From: Nitrospirillum sp034427435 | GTDB taxonomy: Bacteria; Pseudomonadota; Alphaproteobacteria; Azospirillales; Azospirillaceae | Reading direction: 5' to 3' | Assembly (NCBI RefSeq): GCF_034427435.1 | Contig: NZ_JAXQNP010000003.1 | Coordinates: 1,054,001 to 1,118,000, forward strand | Length of the DNA: 64,000 nt | Part shown: piece after piece, positions 43,087 to 51,799 of the stretch | Layout: every line of letters begins with the position of its first letter | How positions within the stretch are numbered: the stretch's first letter is position 1 | Notes under the pieces: model-generated | Seen by the model: only the letters and a program-made list of their open reading frames with translations | What the model was told of the DNA's origin: nothing | Database searches by the model: none | Translations under genes and position numbers: made by a program

Positions 43087-45030
43087 TTAACATGGATCAA
43101 CCCGGGCCGCCAATGCGGCGGCCACCTGGCGCATGACCGGGCCCCAGTCACCGCGCGTTTCCTGCCGATACAGCCGCGCGCTGGGGTACCAGTCGCTGTC
43201 CGCGCGCCCCAGGCCCCAACGCCAGTCGGGAGACCGGGGCAGGACGACCCAGACGGGACGCCCCAGGGCACCCGCCAGATGCACCGGCGCCGTGCAGGAA
43301 CTGATCAGCAGATCGACATTCATCAGGATGGCGGCGGTATCGGCGAAGTCCCGGATATCCGGGGCCAGGTCGGTGAAGGCGGCGGGAAGGGGGCCGGCCG
43401 CCAGGTCGCGCCGCCCGTCCCCCATCTGTAAACTGAAGAAATGGACGCCCGGCACCTGAAGCACCGGCGCGAACGCCGGCAGGCGGGGTGAGCGCCAGCG
43501 GTCGCCGGTGAAGTTGGGATTGCCGGCCCAAACCAGCGCCACCTTGAGGCTCTGTTGCGTCGATGCTTGCCGGGTCGTGGCCGACGGGGCCATGGCCTGT
43601 GCCAATCGATCGCGCCACCGTGCCCTGCGCGGCTCGTCAACGTGAAGGTAGGGCACCTGGTTCGGAATGGGGCTGATGCCCGCCTTAAACAGGCCGGGCA
43701 GGCTCATGATCGGGCATTGCAGGTCGAAGGGGGGCAGCGGCCGGTCCGTGGGCGCCAGTTCCAACCGGCCGGGCCGCACCAGATCCTGCATCAGGTCGAC
43801 CAGCTCCGGCGGCGTTTCCAGCAGCACGCGCCCCCCCATCGCCGCCACCGCCGGCAGATACCGCGCGACCATCAGCACGTCACCCAGGCCTTGTTCGACA
43901 TGCACCAGCAATGTGCGGCCGGGGAACGGCGCGCCGTCCCAGGCGGGACGGTCGAAGGTGCGCAAGGGGTTGGTGCGGCTGTGGCGTCGCCATTCGTAGA
44001 GCGGCCAGCCCTTGGCGTAGCGTCCCAGCAGCAGCGACACCAGCGCCAGGTTCCAATTCGCCTCGACCCCGCTGGGGTGGATCTCCAGCGCCCTTTCCGC
44101 CGCCGCCGCCGCTTCCTCGAACCGCCCCAGTTCATAGAGGACGGCGCCCAGGGCGGTCCAGGCGCGATGGAAGGAGGGATCCAGGGCCAGCGCCCGGCGA
44201 TAGGCGTCGGCCGCCCCTTCCAGATCATCCACCGCATGCCGGCCCATGCCGACGTTCAGCCAACCGCCCACGAACGCCGGGTTCAGCCGCACGGCCTCCT
44301 GATAGGCGGCCAGGGCCTCGGCCGGTTGGTTCAATTCCGCCAGGACCGTCCCCAGGTTGGTGTGCAATTCCGGCACCTTGGGGAACAGCGCCAGCGCTTG
44401 GCGATAGCGGGCGGCGGCATCGTCCAGCCGCTTCGCGGCCTTCAGCGCGGCGCCCAGGTTGGACAGGGCCTCGCCGTAGCGCGGGTTGGCGGCGACGGCG
44501 GACTCCAAAGCGGCGATCGCCTCCTCCCGCCGCCCGGCCGCCAGCAAACCGGTGCCCAGGCTGTTCCACAGCGTCGGCTTGGGCGACAGGCCGGCGGTCC
44601 GCAGTACGGCCACGGCCTGCTCCTCCTGGGACAGGGCCGCGGCCGCGTCTCCGCGCGCTTGAAGGGCTTTGGCCCGCTCTTCCAGCATTTCCGCGAGGGC
44701 GGCCGCGGCCTCGCCCTGTCGGGGTTCCGCCGCCAGCACCTCGCGATACAAGGTTTCGGCGGTGGCCAGCCCGCCCATGGCCCGGTGCGTGGCGGCGAGG
44801 AGGACGGTGATGACCGCCGCTTCTGGCGCCAGGTAACGCGCCCGTTCCAGGCGGGGCAGCGCCGCGGCATGGTCGCCACGCAGGTGGGCCGCCGCCCCCC
44901 ACAGGTACAGCGCCTGCACGTGGTTGGGCGCCATGGCCACGACCCGGCCGTACAGCGCCTCCGCCTCCGCCAGCCGGCCGGCATCGTGATGGTCCAGCGC
45001 CAGCTTCAGCGTGTCTTCAACGGTAGCCAT
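43087..45030 (-). CDS. TPR protein with C-terminal glycosyltransferase domain, FlmG-like (first copy)
   Basis: The product is 647 aa from ATG 45030 (ATVEDTLKLALDHHDAGRL); an upstream start in the same frame lacks TPR character. The N-terminal about 380 residues are tandem tetratricopeptide repeats (for example AGRREEAIAALESAVAANP, RFEEAAAAAERALEIHPSG). The C-terminal domain has EQGLGDVLMVARY, VALVWAGNPNF and FADTAAILMNVDLLIS with VHLAGALGRPVWV, the GT-B-like fold of FlmG and related enzymes. In Caulobacter FlmG binds flagellin with its TPRs and attaches pseudaminic acid. At the usual TVDTAVAHLAGA position this copy reads SSCTAPVHLAGA, a notable change. It sits upstream of flagellin. Confidence 0.85.
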   Translation of the reverse strand: MATVEDTLKLALDHHDAGRLAEAEALYGRVVAMAPNHVQALYLWGAAAHLRGDHAAALPRLERARYLAPEAAVITVLLAATHRAMGGLATAETLYREVLAAEPRQGEAAAALAEMLEERAKALQARGDAAAALSQEEQAVAVLRTAGLSPKPTLWNSLGTGLLAAGRREEAIAALESAVAANPRYGEALSNLGAALKAAKRLDDAAARYRQALALFPKVPELHTNLGTVLAELNQPAEALAAYQEAVRLNPAFVGGWLNVGMGRHAVDDLEGAADAYRRALALDPSFHRAWTALGAVLYELGRFEEAAAAAERALEIHPSGVEANWNLALVSLLLGRYAKGWPLYEWRRHSRTNPLRTFDRPAWDGAPFPGRTLLVHVEQGLGDVLMVARYLPAVAAMGGRVLLETPPELVDLMQDLVRPGRLELAPTDRPLPPFDLQCPIMSLPGLFKAGISPIPNQVPYLHVDEPRRARWRDRLAQAMAPSATTRQASTQQSLKVALVWAGNPNFTGDRWRSPRLPAFAPVLQVPGVHFFSLQMGDGRRDLAAGPLPAAFTDLAPDIRDFADTAAILMNVDLLISSCTAPVHLAGALGRPVWVVLPRSPDWRWGLGRADSDWYPSARLYRQETRGDWGPVMRQVAAALAARVDPC

Positions 45031-45171
45031 GGTGATCGTGCCATCCCGGCGCTGCGCATGCGTCGGTCGCAGCATGGCCGCCCGGGCCCCGCCGTTTCAA
45101 AAGAAATCGCGCGGGAAGGACCCGAGGATGCGCAGGGGCGCTGGGATGGAAGGGCCTATGGAAAGACGCGC

Positions 45172-45732
45172 TCAGGCCATCACATTGACGGCGGCCGCAC
45201 CTAACGTGACGGCGGCGACGGTGGCACTGATCAGGGCGCTGCCTGACCCGCCCGTGCTTCCGCTGGACAGCGCCGCGCCCGTCCCGCCACCTGACGAACC
45301 AGTGCCGCCGCTGGCTGGCGCCGCCGCCGTCCCGGTTCCCGACTGGTCGTTGGAAGGTGCATCCACCTCAGCCGCCAGCCGGGAGTTGCCGCCCTGGTAG
45401 CGCGCCGCGCCGGTGGCCCGCAGGCGGTACTGTTCCACCACCTGCCGTGAGGGGATCTGGTAATCCACGGCGCCCGTGACGCTATCGCGGAACTGGGTGA
45501 TGGCGATGGCCGCCTGACTGTCGTAGGTCACGACAGGGCTGATGTAAGCGGGGGCCGAGAGCCGGGGGCCAGCCTCCCCGCCCGAGGCCGCTCCAGCCGC
45601 CGTTCCGGTATCCGCCTTGGCTCCGCTTGTCTCGGCCGTGGCGTCGTTGGCGGCATACGCCAGGGTTCCCACGGTCCCGCTGGGGACCTGGGCATAAGCA
45701 GAGCCAGTGCTCAACACGCCATCCAGTGCCAT
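45172..45732 (-). CDS. Small FlaG-like protein of unknown function
   Basis: The product is 186 aa from ATG 45732, with AAGGA nine bases upstream. The middle has FRDSVTGAVDYQIPSRQVVEQY, reminiscent of the TGEVIRQIP motif near the end of FlaG flagellar proteins. Around it are Ala/Gly/Ser/Thr-rich low-complexity stretches, and the C terminus (SGSALISATVAAVTLGAAA) is mildly hydrophobic. No signal peptide. It lies between the two TPR-glycosyltransferase genes on the same strand, suggesting a flagellum-related role; the FlaG link is by motif only. Confidence 0.6.
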   Translation of the reverse strand: MALDGVLSTGSAYAQVPSGTVGTLAYAANDATAETSGAKADTGTAAGAASGGEAGPRLSAPAYISPVVTYDSQAAIAITQFRDSVTGAVDYQIPSRQVVEQYRLRATGAARYQGGNSRLAAEVDAPSNDQSGTGTAAAPASGGTGSSGGGTGAALSSGSTGGSGSALISATVAAVTLGAAAVNVMA

Positions 45733-46080
45733 GGACTCGGGTCCTTGGTTAGGAGACAATCCGAAATATTCGCCACATCCCCGCAAAGGGGACATGGGTA
45801 GGCCAGGAAGACATCGGTTCAGTCCCCTTATTCCACCCTTGGTGCCGACGGCCTTTCCGGAAATGAAGTCCTAGGGAAAGAGCGATGGCGAGGGGGCCGG
45901 GGGTGGCGGATTCACGCCACAATTAAATTTTCAACAACAACTTTAACAAAATTGACGCCGGTGCACAAATTTTTTCCGCAACTCTACCGTTAGTGCAGGA
46001 CGATGCCCGGCACGGGTGCCACCCATGATTGTGGCGGCCGCGTGAAGGAGAACCTGGCCTTCGTATAAAATTGAATTTTA
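45733..46080. other. AT-rich intergenic region upstream of the FlaG-like gene
   Basis: No gene is seen in about 350 bp. Positions 45920-45990 are markedly AT-rich against the surrounding GC-rich DNA. Read on the minus strand they include TAAAGTTG, similar to the -35 half of flagellar sigma-28 promoters, without a matching GCCGATAA. A promoter for the FlaG-like gene is likely here, type undecided. Confidence 0.35.
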
Positions 46081-46081
46081 T
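46065..46081. repeat. AT-only palindrome at the end of the second TPR-glycosyltransferase gene
   Basis: ATAAAATT-G-AATTTTAT is a perfect 17-bp palindrome touching the stop codon (46081-46083). It is AT-only apart from the centre. Confidence 0.6.
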
Positions 46082-48132
46082 CAGGTGCTTGGCGGAATAG
46101 CCAAATCAGCGGCGACTTGTTGGATGGTCGGGCCCCAATCACCCCAAACCCTTTGGCGGTAGAGGCGCAGGGTCGGATACCAGGGGCTGTCGGTCCGGTC
46201 GCGCAGCCAGCGCCAGCAACCATCGACGCGGGACAGCACCCATACGGGCCGGCCCAGCGCCCCTGCCAGGTGGGCCACCGCCGTGTCCACCGTGATCACC
46301 AGATCCAGGCAGGACAGCAGGGCGGCGGTGTCGGCGAAGTCGCCCAACGCCGCCGTCCAGTCCAGCAGGGGGAAGGGGGCGCCCCCCACCTGTGCCGCCG
46401 CCTGGCCTTTCTGCAGGCTGACGAAGCGGACGTCGGGGATGGCGGCCAGCGGAGCCAAGGTCGCCAGCGCCAGGCTGCGCCGCCGGTCGATCAGGGCGGA
46501 TACCGGGTCGTCCGGCCGGGGATCGCCGGACCAAACCAAGCCGACGGTTCGCGTGCCGCCGGGGACCGCCCGCGCCAGCCGGTCGCGCCACGCGTCCGCT
46601 GGTGGCGGCGCGAGATAGGGGCAGTGGGCGGGAATGGTTTCCAGCGTGGTGCCCAGGCGATACGGCAGGCTCATGAGCGAGACGCGGGCGTCCCAGTCGG
46701 TGGCGCTGACCGCCGCACCGGGCGGCAGCACCGTCACGCCGGGCAGGCTGATCGCCATCAGCCGGGCCAGCGCCGGTTGCACGCTCAGGCCGATCTGAAC
46801 CAGACCCAGGGAATGCGCCGCCGCCTGGAGCACGGGGGCGTACCGGACGAACTGCAGCGTGTCGCCGTGGCCCTGTTCCGCGTGCAGCAGAAGGCGGATC
46901 GGCCCCGTCGCCCCGCCGGGTCCCCGCCATTCCGGGATGGCGGCCAGGGCCGGGTCCAGCGGCGGCATTTGGCCAGTGCGGTGGCGCCACTCATAGTCCT
47001 GCCAGCCGGTGGCGAAATCCCCCGCCAGCAGGCGGGCCAATGATCGCTGCCAGCGCACCGCGGCGTCATCCGGCGCCAGGGCCAGCGCCTGGGCGTAGCG
47101 CGCCTCCGCGCCGGTGTCATCCCCTTTGTCCTTCAGCACAGTGGCCAGGTTGGTCAGTGGCCGGTGGTCATCCGGGGCGGCATTGGCGGCACGGGTCAAC
47201 ACTTCCGCCGCGTCGGCCAACCGGCCCTGGGCATGCAGCAGCACCCCGCGATGGTTCAGCGTTTCCGCCCGGCCGGGCTCCAGGGCCTCGGCCCGCTCCA
47301 ACACTGCCGCCGCTTCGTCGAAACGACCCAGGCGGGTTTCCAGGAAGCCGAGGTTGATCAGGATCTCGGCCGTCTCCTCCACAGGGCCGGGCAGGGGCAG
47401 GGCCCGGCGCAGGGCATCGGCCGCCGGCTCGGCCTGGTTCATCGCCATCAGCGCCACGCCCAACCGGGCCCAGCCATCGCGGCGGGCGGGGTCCCGGTCG
47501 ACCGCCCGGCGGGCCAGGTCCGCTGCCGCTTCCGGCCGGTCGCCGTCGAGATGGTTGACAGCCTGGTTCAGCCAGAGGCTCACCAGGTTGCGGGCCGCTC
47601 CGGCGTGGTCGGGCCGCCGCCTTAGAACCTCGGTAAAGGCTGCCTCCGCCTCGTCCGGCAGGCCGGCCTTGATCAGCATCACCGCCAGGTCGTCCAGGGT
47701 GTCCACGTCCTGGGGCGCCAGGGCCGCCGCCGCCCGCAGCGCCGACAGCGCTGCCGGCATGTCTCCGGTGACGGCCAGGGCCCGGCCGCGCCGCCGGTGC
47801 CAACCGGCGGCCTGGGCGGCCGCTGGCGCCAAGGCCAGGGCCCGGCCCAGGCATTCCGCTTCCAAGGCCGGGCGCCCCAGCGCGGCGGCGGCATCGGCCT
47901 CGGTGGCATGAAAGCTGGCGGCGCCGGGATTGGCCCGCGTGGCCTGCCCGGCCAGGTCCAGCGCCTCGTCCCCCCGACCCGTCTGCAGGCAGAGCAGCGC
48001 CAGCAGGTTCAGGGCGTCCCCCTCCGCCGGGGCCACCTCCAGGATGCGGCGATAGATCACCTCGGCGTGGCCCAAGGCGCCCTCGCGGTGGTGACGCAGG
48101 GCCTCGTTCAGGGCTTCGGCGATGGTGGCCAT
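46081..48132 (-). CDS. TPR protein with C-terminal glycosyltransferase domain, FlmG-like (second copy)
   Basis: The product is 683 aa from ATG 48132. The first about 410 residues are TPRs (IAEALNEALRHHREGALGHA, then many units such as GRFDEAAAVLERAEALEPG). The C-terminal domain carries EQGHGDTLQFVRY, VGLVWSGDP and FADTAALLSCLDLVITVDTAVAHLAGALGRPVWV, the family's full signature with the Asp-Thr that the first copy lacks. It probably transfers a sugar onto flagellin in the cytoplasm before export. Second member of a pair separated by the FlaG-like gene. Acceptor and donor sugar are unknown; no nonulosonate synthesis genes are in the window. Confidence 0.86.
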   Translation of the reverse strand: MATIAEALNEALRHHREGALGHAEVIYRRILEVAPAEGDALNLLALLCLQTGRGDEALDLAGQATRANPGAASFHATEADAAAALGRPALEAECLGRALALAPAAAQAAGWHRRRGRALAVTGDMPAALSALRAAAALAPQDVDTLDDLAVMLIKAGLPDEAEAAFTEVLRRRPDHAGAARNLVSLWLNQAVNHLDGDRPEAAADLARRAVDRDPARRDGWARLGVALMAMNQAEPAADALRRALPLPGPVEETAEILINLGFLETRLGRFDEAAAVLERAEALEPGRAETLNHRGVLLHAQGRLADAAEVLTRAANAAPDDHRPLTNLATVLKDKGDDTGAEARYAQALALAPDDAAVRWQRSLARLLAGDFATGWQDYEWRHRTGQMPPLDPALAAIPEWRGPGGATGPIRLLLHAEQGHGDTLQFVRYAPVLQAAAHSLGLVQIGLSVQPALARLMAISLPGVTVLPPGAAVSATDWDARVSLMSLPYRLGTTLETIPAHCPYLAPPPADAWRDRLARAVPGGTRTVGLVWSGDPRPDDPVSALIDRRRSLALATLAPLAAIPDVRFVSLQKGQAAAQVGGAPFPLLDWTAALGDFADTAALLSCLDLVITVDTAVAHLAGALGRPVWVLSRVDGCWRWLRDRTDSPWYPTLRLYRQRVWGDWGPTIQQVAADLAIPPST

Positions 48133-48180
48133 GGGGGACTTTCTTAAAAGGCTACCCGGTCCGGTGGGGGCGGGGCCGGG

Positions 48181-48840
48181 TCAGCCCCGCGCCACGGCGC
48201 GGTCGGAGACGAAGGGATTGGTGCGCCGTTCCTGCCCGAAGGTCGATGGCTCGCCATGTCCGGGCAGGAAGGTGATGTCGTCGCCCAGGGGGAACAGCTT
48301 TTCCCGGATGGAGCGGATCAGGGCCGCATGGTCGCCCCGGGGGAAGTCGGTGCGGCCGATGGAGCCCTGGAAGATGACGTCGCCCACGATGGCCAGGCGC
48401 GACGGCTGATGAATGAAGACGACATGGCCGGGGGTGTGGCCGGGGCAATGCAGCACATCCAGGATCACGTCGCCCACGGCCACGGTGTCACCGTCGCCCA
48501 GCCAGCGGGTGGGGGTGAAGGGCTTGGCATGCAGCATGCCGTACTTGGCCCCATCCTCCGGCAGGCGGTCGATCCAGAACTTGTCCTCTTGCTGCGGTCC
48601 ATCGACCGGCACGCCGGTCTCGGTCATCAGGTCGGCCACGGCGGCGGCATGGTCGACATGGCCGTGCGTCACCAGGATGCGTTCCAGCGTCAGTCCCTGA
48701 CGCGCCAGGAACTCCTCGATCTGGGTGACGCCGTCGCCGGGGTCGACCACGGCGGCCCGCTTGGTGGCGGTACACCATAGGATGGAGCAGTTCTGCTGGA
48801 AGGGCGTCACCGGCAGGATGGCGACCTTCAGCGGCGGCAT
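48181..48840 (-). CDS. gloC: Metallo-beta-lactamase fold hydrolase, GloC-like
   Basis: The product is 219 aa. The metal-binding motif is THGHVDHAAA; further ligands lie in CPGHTPGH, VGDVIFQGSIGRTDFPRGDH and PGHGEPS. Overall sequence and length match type II glyoxalase-like YcbL/GloC proteins, which hydrolyse S-lactoylglutathione. It begins PLKVAILPVTPFQQNCSILW, standard for the group. Located 48 bp downstream of the TPR gene's start side on the same strand, but functionally unrelated to flagella. The symbol is a family-level call. Confidence 0.85.
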   Translation of the reverse strand: MPPLKVAILPVTPFQQNCSILWCTATKRAAVVDPGDGVTQIEEFLARQGLTLERILVTHGHVDHAAAVADLMTETGVPVDGPQQEDKFWIDRLPEDGAKYGMLHAKPFTPTRWLGDGDTVAVGDVILDVLHCPGHTPGHVVFIHQPSRLAIVGDVIFQGSIGRTDFPRGDHAALIRSIREKLFPLGDDITFLPGHGEPSTFGQERRTNPFVSDRAVARG

Positions 48841-49320
48841 GCCCGGTGCTGACGGCCCCGGGGCGGTCGACGCGGGGGAACGGTCTGGTCCGGCATGACT
48901 GGCCTCGACAGTGGCGTGGGTGATGGTTCGTCATACCCCGACCGCCGGCGTCCGGTCCAGGTCCAGGCAGCGCGCCCCCAGGACGCCCCGGCGGGCCCAG
49001 GTGGACCGGGAGCATGGTGAAAGCAATGATAAGACTGAGAAATACAACACAGGGCACTGCCCTCCGGATATTCCGGCGGATGATGACAAATAATTTAGGG
49101 GAGTTTGCAAAAATAGGTCGTGACACGCCGGAATTATGGTTGCCCCTGGTGCGCTCAAGTGCCGTTGTGTCGGGAGTGAAAATTAAACCAAGATTCCCCA
49201 CTACCCCGTTGGGGTTAGCCCTTTTTGACGTACGCCATCTGACCTATGTCTGTGCCGCTGGTAGCGAATCCTTAAGCACTTCCGCCCAGACTTCGACCCA
49301 AGGGCACAGGGAGTGGGGTT
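48841..49320. other. Intergenic region with an AT-rich middle, no gene seen
   Basis: About 480 bp between divergent genes. Positions 49010-49130 are relatively AT-rich, which suggests promoters for the hydrolase (leftward) and the HD-GYP gene (rightward). No clear -35/-10 pair or structured RNA is recognised. Confidence 0.35.
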
Positions 49321-49554
49321 ATGGATATTGCCACGATGCGGGCCGGGGTCGCCTTGGGCGGCGACGCCATCCGGATTATCGGGTCCTGGCCCGCGCTGCT
49401 GACCATAACCCTGGCCATCGCCGTGGCCCTGCGCGGCCTGGTGCGCCGCCGTGCATTGATCCGCACCCGCCGTGCCGCCCCCCTTATTCCAGAGGTGATG
49501 GGGAGAGGGGGGTGGACGGTCCGCGTCTGGAAAGCCAGCCGCCGCGGGACATAA
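49321..49554 (+). CDS. Short membrane-anchor ORF, probably the displaced N terminus of the HD-GYP protein
   Basis: The product is 77 aa with one strong transmembrane helix (IIGSWPALLTITLAIAVALRG) and a basic stop-transfer segment RRRALIRTRR. A GGGAGTGGGG ribosome-like site precedes the ATG. It overlaps the start of the HD-GYP frame by 43 bases in another phase. Adding one G to the G6 run at 49507-49512 would fuse the two frames into a membrane-anchored HD-GYP protein of about 300 residues. Confidence 0.55.
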   Translation: MDIATMRAGVALGGDAIRIIGSWPALLTITLAIAVALRGLVRRRALIRTRRAAPLIPEVMGRGGWTVRVWKASRRGT

Positions 49555-50231
49555 CCGTTGACGCCCTTGCCCTGCTGGACAAGGCCCAGTCGCAGATGAT
49601 CCATCGCCTGCGCGCCGCCAGTGCCTTGCGCGACAATGAAACGGCCGCCCATACCGACAGGGTGGGCCAGATGGCCCGCCATCTGGCGCTGCTGGCGGGG
49701 TGCGAGGCGGATTTCGCGGCGCAACTGGCGCTGGCGGCGCCCCTGCATGACGTGGGCAAGATCGGCATCCCAGACGCCATCCTGTTGAAGCCCGGCCCGC
49801 TGGACCCGGCGGAATGGGATGTGATGAAGACCCACACCACCATCGGCGCCGACATCCTGATGGGCAGCGGCCTGCCGCTGCTCGACCTGGCGGCGGAGGT
49901 GGCGCTGTGCCATCACGAGCGCTGGAATGGCCAGGGATATCCCCGGGCCTTGAAAGAGACGGCCATCCCTTTGTCTGGGCGTATCGTGGCCCTGGTGGAC
50001 GTGTTTGACGCCCTGATGTCGGCCCGTCCCTACAAGGCGCCCTGGCCCCTGTCACGCTCCCTCGCCTACATCGCGGCCGAGGCCGGTGTTCATTTCGATC
50101 CCAGCCTGGTGCGGTTGTTCATGAACCATATCCAGGACTTCATCGCCATTCGGGAACGCGACCGTGACGAAGGCGCCCGGGGGAGGCGGCCTTGGCGCAG
50201 GATCGCGAAGAGGCGGCTGCCGGCCAGGTGA
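49512..50231 (+). CDS. HD-GYP domain phosphodiesterase
   Basis: The product is 239 aa from GTG 49512 (GGAGAGGGG just upstream). The HD-GYP signatures are intact: RDNETAAHTDRVG, the HD pair in PLHDVGKIGIPDAILLKPG (His79, Asp80), MKTHTTIGADIL, and CHHERWNGQGYPRALKETAIPLSGRIV with the GYP element. It should degrade cyclic di-GMP and so favour motility, which suits the flagellar neighbourhood. The frame is open upstream of 49512, but the translated sequence there is implausible. No receiver or sensor domain; the membrane helix is in a separate frame just before. Confidence 0.88.
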   Translation: MDGPRLESQPPRDITVDALALLDKAQSQMIHRLRAASALRDNETAAHTDRVGQMARHLALLAGCEADFAAQLALAAPLHDVGKIGIPDAILLKPGPLDPAEWDVMKTHTTIGADILMGSGLPLLDLAAEVALCHHERWNGQGYPRALKETAIPLSGRIVALVDVFDALMSARPYKAPWPLSRSLAYIAAEAGVHFDPSLVRLFMNHIQDFIAIRERDRDEGARGRRPWRRIAKRRLPAR

Positions 50232-50248
50232 TCCCGTTGCCGCGGCGT

Positions 50249-50353
50249 TAGAGCGGAACGCGATCAGGTGTAGTCACCTGATCGTGTAAATCCGCTCTAT
50301 CATGAACAGGTTAAGAGCGAGATGCGATCAGACATGATCGTATCTCGCTCTAA
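50249..50353. repeat. Pair of REP-like hairpins
   Basis: The first hairpin spans 50249-50299: TAGAGCGGA and CGATCAGGTG pair with their complements around TAGT, leaving a small internal loop. The second spans about 50311-50353: arms beginning TTAAGAGCGAGAT pair with ATCTCGCTCTAA around GACA. Both share an AGAGCG end and a central CGATCA. Such AGAGCG...CGATCA palindromes are common between genes in alphaproteobacteria. The first could also help to end HD-GYP transcription. Confidence 0.75.
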
Positions 50354-51089
50354 GGGGCCGTCTCGTTCCCCGACCGTCCTTCCGCTTTCCCGCATGGCTG
50401 ATCTGCCCGCTGTTTCCCAGTGCCGTTGGCGCCAGGGGCGCCTGCGACCAATTGTCTGAAACGGCGGATGCAAGCGCTTTCAAGGAACCGGGCGGCTCCG
50501 CTGCGCCAGATGGGAAAACTCGCCGACGCGCACGCCCCCTGCGCGGGCTGAAACCCGCGCAATTCCTGGCCTGCCGGGTCGTTGCCCGCTTGCGGCCCCT
50601 CAGGTGGCGGAGTGGGCGCCCTGGCCCAATGTCGGGCCGCCCCGTGCCCATCGGCGTTCGGCCGCGGCACCCATCGTTCCGCCAGGAAACGACAAAACCG
50701 GCATATTAATCGTCCCTGCAAGCGACAGCTTTCCGCGCGTCGTCCGTATAACGACAAAAGCGCACCTAATTCCTGTCGCCCCGAGGAAGAGTTGGCTGAA
50801 GTGCCAAGGGGTGGCGCCCCTGTCCGGGCAAATTTGGACGGGACGCTGGAGTTGGTTGCGACATTGCATCGGTGTGTTGGGCCCGAGCGATAGTGAATGC
50901 CATTTCTGCAATGGCCTAAGTTGATTTCGCAACTATCGGCGGTTCCCTTCCCGCCGACAGCGCGCGGAACCAGCGGGCGGGTGCGGATTGGCGGTGTCGG
51001 GCGGCTTCGTCCCCAGGCCTTTGGGCGCGCCCTGTCCAGGACGCGCATCCAAGGGTGCAGGGGCCGGCCAAGCAAGTGGGTTTGCAGAT
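50354..51089. other. Long intergenic region without a convincing gene
   Basis: About 735 bp between the REP pair and a small ORF. Several open readings exist on both strands, but none has a ribosome site, a recognisable domain or consistent codon use. I see no RNA gene or repeat. Confidence 0.35.
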
Positions 51090-51311
51090 ATGAAGATCAA
51101 AAGCGTCATCGTCATTGAAGTGGAAGCCGAGGACTTCGTGGCGGCCGGTGATCACCAGGCGAACATCCGTCGTCTCTTTGAGCCGATCATGACCACGTAT
51201 CCTCAGGCCAACCTCACGTTTTCTCAGGTGAAGCAGCGCGCGGCGTCCCAGGTGCGGCCGTCCCTGCGCCTGGCCTCCAACACGGGGAACATGCATCACT
51301 ATGACAGCTAA
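51090..51311 (+). CDS. Small protein of unknown function
   Basis: The product is 73 aa from ATG 51090; an in-frame upstream extension has no coding character. The sequence (KIKSVIVIEVEAEDFVAAGD, then FEPIMTTYPQANLTFSQVKQR) looks like a compact alpha/beta fold. It overlaps the MarR-like gene by 11 bases, suggesting that the two are co-translated. No family recognised; the ribosome site is weak. Confidence 0.55.
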   Translation: MKIKSVIVIEVEAEDFVAAGDHQANIRRLFEPIMTTYPQANLTFSQVKQRAASQVRPSLRLASNTGNMHHYDS

Positions 51312-51732
51312 TCAGAACGACGGCCGCCACCGGCAGCGCAGCGCGCCCCTGGCGACCTTGGAAGCCATGCGCGCGGTGGATGAGCAGTTCTCGCTGCAGG
51401 AGGCCTGCGGCTTCCTGTACATCTGTGAGAACGAGGGCATCAGCCTGCGGGAACTGGGCCTGCTGCTGCGGGCGCAGCCGCACACCGTCTCCCGCATCGT
51501 GGCCCGCCTCTCCACGGGGTTCGGCAACCGCGCCTCGGACCTGGTGGAGGCGCGCACCCTGCACCATGACAACCGGGTGCGGACCCTGCACCTGACGGAA
51601 CGGGGCCGGACGCTGTGCCGGACGCTGAACAGCATCGTCCTCCAGGCGGTTCCCATCATCGATGATGGCGACGACGTCCCGTCCGCCAGCCGGTCACCGG
51701 CCAGCACCTCCTGGGCGTCCGCCACGGCCTGA
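51301..51732 (+). CDS. MarR-like winged-helix regulator
   Basis: The product is 143 aa. After a polar N terminus it shows QEACGFLYICENEGISLRELG, then LLLRAQPHTVSRIVARLS as recognition helix and NRVRTLHLTERGRTLCRTL as wing, which is the MarR layout. The C-terminal dimerisation helix is short, followed by a Ser-rich tail. It overlaps the small ORF before it. Targets unknown; the convergent CurA-like reductase gene lies 67 bp away. Confidence 0.7.
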   Translation: MTANQNDGRHRQRSAPLATLEAMRAVDEQFSLQEACGFLYICENEGISLRELGLLLRAQPHTVSRIVARLSTGFGNRASDLVEARTLHHDNRVRTLHLTERGRTLCRTLNSIVLQAVPIIDDGDDVPSASRSPASTSWASATA

Positions 51733-51799
51733 GCCTGAGCCGCGGTCCCCGGCGGCGGTTGGCCGCCGGGGCGCGTCTTCCCGGAGTCTATGACGCGGG

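Noticed and set aside
50354..51089. Several overlapping short readings that could be small genes
   Set aside because: No ribosome sites, no domain, and mutual overlap on both strands typical of high-GC spacer.
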